This document shows positions 5,882 through 7,897 of a stretch of 7,897 nucleotides of DNA, piece by piece. The position numbers and the translations under genes are program-made. The stretch is taken from assembly GCA_905371275.1 (NCBI GenBank), contig CAJPLH010000083.1, positions 1 through 7,897 on the forward strand. The letters run 5' to 3'. Origin of the DNA: Prevotellaceae bacterium (GTDB lineage: Bacteria; Bacteroidota; Bacteroidia; Bacteroidales; Bacteroidaceae). The notes under the pieces are model-generated. The model worked only from the letters and a program-made list of their open reading frames with translations, was not told where the DNA came from and ran no database searches. Every line of letters begins with the position of its first letter. Positions within the stretch are counted from its first letter, which is position 1.

Positions 5882-6559
5882 ATGGCAACAACATCTGACT
5901 TTATCCCTCCTTTTGAAAACGGAGCTCCCCAAATTTCTAACCGCTACATCGCTGTTTCCTACAAACTCTTTACCGACAATGAAGCTGGTATCCGTGAATT
6001 GGTAGAAGAAGCTCCAGTGCAGCATCCTTTCCAGTTTATTTCTGGTTTAGGTATGGCACTCGAAACGTTTGAGCGTGAAGTGGCGCATCTCAATGAAGGC
6101 GACACTTTTGAATTCACTTTGAAGGTGGAGGATGCTTATGGTCCTTACGAGGAAGACCACGTGATTGAGGTTCCCAAACAAACTTTTGTGGTGAATGGTC
6201 GCTTCGACAACGACACCATCTATCCTGGTGCAGTGCTTCCTCTGGTCAATGAAGAAGGCTTCCGCTTCGATGGTCTTGTACTCGAAGTCAAAGAAGAGGT
6301 TGTGGTGCTCGATTTGAATCATCCTCTTGCAGGCAAGGAATTGCATTATTCTGGTGTTGTGGTGACTGCACGCGAAGCTACAAACGAAGAAATTCAAGGT
6401 ACGCTCAATATGATGGCTGGCGAAGGTTGCGGCTGTGGTTGCGATCACGATCACCACGAAGGCGAATGCGGTTGTGGTGGACATAATCACCACGAGGACG
6501 AATGCGGTTGCGGTGGACATCATCACCACGAAGGCGAATGTGCTTGCGGTGGACACTAA
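5882..6559 (+). CDS. slyD: SlyD-type FKBP peptidyl-prolyl isomerase with metal-binding tail
   Basis: 225 residues. Catalyses cis/trans isomerisation of proline peptide bonds and acts as a cytoplasmic folding helper. The split FKBP fold is visible: ISNRYIAVSYKLF (18-30), the flap region with PFQFISGLGMALETFEREV (49-67), GDTFEFTLKVEDAYGPY (73-89), and LNHPLAGKEL (145-154), a SlyD hallmark. The insert-in-flap chaperone domain lies between (about 88-144). From about 180 the tail is almost pure Cys/His/Gly/acidic, with nine Cys and eleven His, including CGCGCDHDHHEGE and HHHHEGE. E. coli SlyD uses such a tail to bind nickel and other divalent metals and to supply HypB during hydrogenase maturation; no hydrogenase gene is in this window, so metal storage or delivery here is inference. 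A 20-residue N-terminal extension precedes the fold. No signal peptide is seen. Confidence 0.93.
   Translation: MATTSDFIPPFENGAPQISNRYIAVSYKLFTDNEAGIRELVEEAPVQHPFQFISGLGMALETFEREVAHLNEGDTFEFTLKVEDAYGPYEEDHVIEVPKQTFVVNGRFDNDTIYPGAVLPLVNEEGFRFDGLVLEVKEEVVVLDLNHPLAGKELHYSGVVVTAREATNEEIQGTLNMMAGEGCGCGCDHDHHEGECGCGGHNHHEDECGCGGHHHHEGECACGGH
6464..6556 (+). repeat. 36-bp in-frame repeat encoding the SlyD tail
   Basis: Unit one (6464-6499) and unit two (6500-6535) are 36-base near-identical copies, and a partial third (6536-6556) runs to the stop codon. Each encodes a 12-residue block of the form ECGCGGHxHHEx. A longer, diverged relative precedes them (6422-6463). Since 36 is a multiple of three, copy-number changes would lengthen or shorten the metal-binding tail without breaking the frame. 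Confidence 0.85.
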
Positions 6560-6660
6560 ACGTGGATTAGGCTAAAAGTCGTTTGCAAAACTGCTTTTCC
6601 TTTGGGAAGGTGGATTTTAGTAACTTGCAAAGGCTTTGTCGCTCTTTTGTATGCTCTTTT

Positions 6661-6702
6661 CAAGTCGGACTTCACGGATTACGCTCCGCAAAGTCCGACT
6701 TG
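6661..6702. terminator. Strong palindrome, possible bidirectional terminator
   Basis: CAAGTCGGACTT (6661-6672) is the exact complement of AAGTCCGACTTG (6691-6702). Inside the 18-base loop, CGGA (6675-6678) pairs with TCCG (6685-6688), extending the structure. Only a broken T-rich stretch (TTGCTTTT) follows. It lies 102 bases after slyD and may end that transcript, or belong to a family of dispersed extragenic palindromes. Confidence 0.6.
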
Positions 6703-6712
6703 TTGCTTTTGG

Positions 6713-6748
6713 TCTAGTTTTTCTAGGGGTTCTAGTTTTTCTAGGAGT
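6713..6748. repeat. 18-bp direct repeat, two copies
   Basis: TCTAGTTTTTCTAGGGGT (6713-6730) is followed at once by TCTAGTTTTTCTAGGAGT (6731-6748), a single-base difference. The TCTAG core leads into the TCTAA heptamer series downstream, so both may derive from one slippage-prone tract. Confidence 0.85.
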
Positions 6749-6756
6749 TCTAGCTC

Positions 6757-6857
6757 TCTAACGTCTAATCTCTAACGTCTAACATCTAATGCCCGAGCCA
6801 CGCTTGTCGTGGCGAGCATAAAAGGGTCTGCGACCCTCTAATCTCTAATCCCTAAAA
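6757..6857 (+). repeat. TCTAAnn heptamer repeat, interrupted, abutting the aroC start
   Basis: Five in-phase heptamers run 6757-6791 (TCTAACG, TCTAATC, TCTAACG, TCTAACA, TCTAATG). After a 45-base block of hairpins the series resumes with TCTAATC (6837-6843), TCTAATC (6844-6850) and CCTAAAA (6851-6857), ending directly at the aroC ATG. There is no Shine-Dalgarno, so this tract is the immediate translation leader of aroC. Confidence 0.8.
6797..6837 (+). other. Pair of perfect hairpins in the aroC leader
   Basis: GCCACG (6797-6802), loop CTTGT, CGTGGC (6808-6813) forms a 6-bp stem, and AGGGTC (6823-6828), loop TGC, GACCCT (6832-6837) forms another. Both stems are perfect and G/C-rich, with a short A-rich linker between. 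No T-run follows. The second stem ends 20 bases before the aroC start codon, so it could influence ribosome access if it lies in the transcript. Confidence 0.65.
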
Positions 6858-7897
6858 ATGAATACATTTGGTCAATATCTTCGTTTAACCTCCTTTGGAG
6901 AAAGCCACGGTGTCGCTATTGGAGGCGTTATCGATGGTTTTCCAGCAGGCATCGACGTTGACGAAGCCTTTATCCAAAGTGAGTTGCAGCGTAGAAAACC
7001 AGGACAAAGTGCGCTCACCACTCCGCGCAAAGAAGACGATATCGTAGAAATCCTTTCCGGAGTCTTTGAAGGGAAAAGTACAGGTTGTCCCATTGGATTC
7101 ATTGTGCGCAATCGCAATCAACATTCCAAGGATTACGACAATATGCGTCACCTCTTCCGACCATCGCACGCAGACTACACCTACTTTGCTAAATATGGAC
7201 TGCGCGACCATCGCGGTGGAGGAAGAAGTTCTGCGCGAGAAACCATAGCTAGAGTGGTGGGAGGAGCGTTTGCCAAACTCCTGCTGCGCGCGTTGGGCGT
7301 AAGTATCACCGCTTGGACGCGACAAGTGGGAAATCTCGTGCTAGAAAAAGATTATCATTGTTTAGATTTTTCTGAAATAGAACGCAATCCCGTACGTTGT
7401 GCCGACGCAGAGATGGCTGAAAAGATGGCGCAACTCATTATGGAGGTGAAGGAAGAAGGCGACACCATTGGCGGAGTCATAGAGTGCGTGGTGCAAGGAG
7501 TTCCAGCAGGGTGGGGGGAGCCCGTTTTCGGCAAACTCCAAGCGCGATTGGCGGCTGCGATGCTAAGCATCAACGCCGCTAAAGGTTTTGAATACGGTTT
7601 AGGATTTGCTGGAAGTTCGTGGCGAGGTTCAGCGCAAAATGACGCTTTTCTTCCTGGTTTCACCACGGCAACCAACCACAGCGGCGGCATACAAGGTGGC
7701 ATTTCCAATGGACAAGACATTGTTTTCCGTGTTGCTTTCAAACCAGTAGCCACCATTCTCCAACCGCAAACAACGATTGACGTTGAAGGTCACGCCACAA
7801 CGCTCGACGCGCGAGGACGCCACGATGCTTGCGTCTTGCCGCGTGCCGTTCCCATTGTAGAGTCAATGGCTGCTCTTGTCTTGGCAGATGCCTATCT
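6858..7897 (+). CDS. aroC: Chorismate synthase (3' end beyond the window)
   Basis: 346 codons are present and the frame is still open at the window edge; the family is usually around 350-360 residues, so only the extreme C-terminus is missing. The enzyme converts EPSP to chorismate using reduced FMN, the last shared step of aromatic amino acid and related synthesis, in the cytoplasm. Visible signatures: GESHGVAIGGVIDGFP (14-29); RRKPGQSALTTPRKE (45-59); FRPSHADYTYFAKYG (100-114); GGGRSSARETIARVVGGAF (120-138); EGDTIGGVIE (200-209); NHSGGIQGGISNG (273-285); and RHDACVLPRAVPIVE (321-335). These include the FMN and substrate contact regions and the conserved histidines H17 and H104. No frameshift or missing motif is seen. 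The ATG gives the standard MNTFGQYLRLTSFGESHG start. Confidence 0.97.
   Translation, partial: MNTFGQYLRLTSFGESHGVAIGGVIDGFPAGIDVDEAFIQSELQRRKPGQSALTTPRKEDDIVEILSGVFEGKSTGCPIGFIVRNRNQHSKDYDNMRHLFRPSHADYTYFAKYGLRDHRGGGRSSARETIARVVGGAFAKLLLRALGVSITAWTRQVGNLVLEKDYHCLDFSEIERNPVRCADAEMAEKMAQLIMEVKEEGDTIGGVIECVVQGVPAGWGEPVFGKLQARLAAAMLSINAAKGFEYGLGFAGSSWRGSAQNDAFLPGFTTATNHSGGIQGGISNGQDIVFRVAFKPVATILQPQTTIDVEGHATTLDARGRHDACVLPRAVPIVESMAALVLADAY

Noticed and set aside
6047..6556. Antisense open frame of 169 codons in slyD
   Set aside because: It is the reverse of the slyD reading frame, rich in Thr/Val/Ala from the repeat tail, with no family resemblance.

Overview
The window looks like chromosomal DNA from a member of the Bacteroidota, probably order Bacteroidales and plausibly Prevotellaceae-like; the genus is inference. 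Two candidate promoters fit the Bacteroidota pattern, a TTG near -33, exactly 20 bases, then TAnnTTTG near -7. The gene starts lack convincing Shine-Dalgarno sequences and sit behind A/T-rich leaders. The proteins have the general character of Bacteroidota housekeeping proteins. All recognisable genes read rightward.

Layout. Positions 1-66 may hold the last codons of an unidentified gene. About 1.5 kb (67-1574) follows with no convincing gene but much structure: a ~75-bp inverted repeat pair (417-490 / 665-740), a 22-bp tandem array with a 44-bp alternating pattern (837-946), a long hairpin (1005-1053), a palindrome apparently split by an inserted segment (1089-1160), and a promoter followed about 60 bases later by an intrinsic terminator (1248-1347). 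Next come an NfeD/YuaF-like membrane protein (1575-2180) and a FloT-type flotillin (2276-3649), a pair known from other bacteria as a membrane-microdomain module. Then dnaX (3864-5714) under its own promoter, a SlyD-type FKBP prolyl isomerase with a His/Cys-rich metal-binding tail (5882-6559), and aroC (6858 to beyond the window end), which lacks only its last few codons.

How they relate. NfeD and flotillin are probable partners in one transcription unit: the small membrane protein carries a C-terminal OB-like domain and the flotillin would form the scaffold. dnaX (DNA polymerase III clamp loader), slyD (protein folding and nickel/zinc handling) and aroC (last step of the shikimate pathway) are housekeeping genes separated by repeat-rich spacers, so they may be independently transcribed.

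No defence system, CRISPR array, transposase, rRNA or tRNA was seen. The most unusual material is non-coding: the short promoter-terminator unit ahead of nfeD-floT, the large inverted repeat, the iteron-like array, and a heptanucleotide repeat running up to the aroC start codon. None has a proven function from sequence alone.
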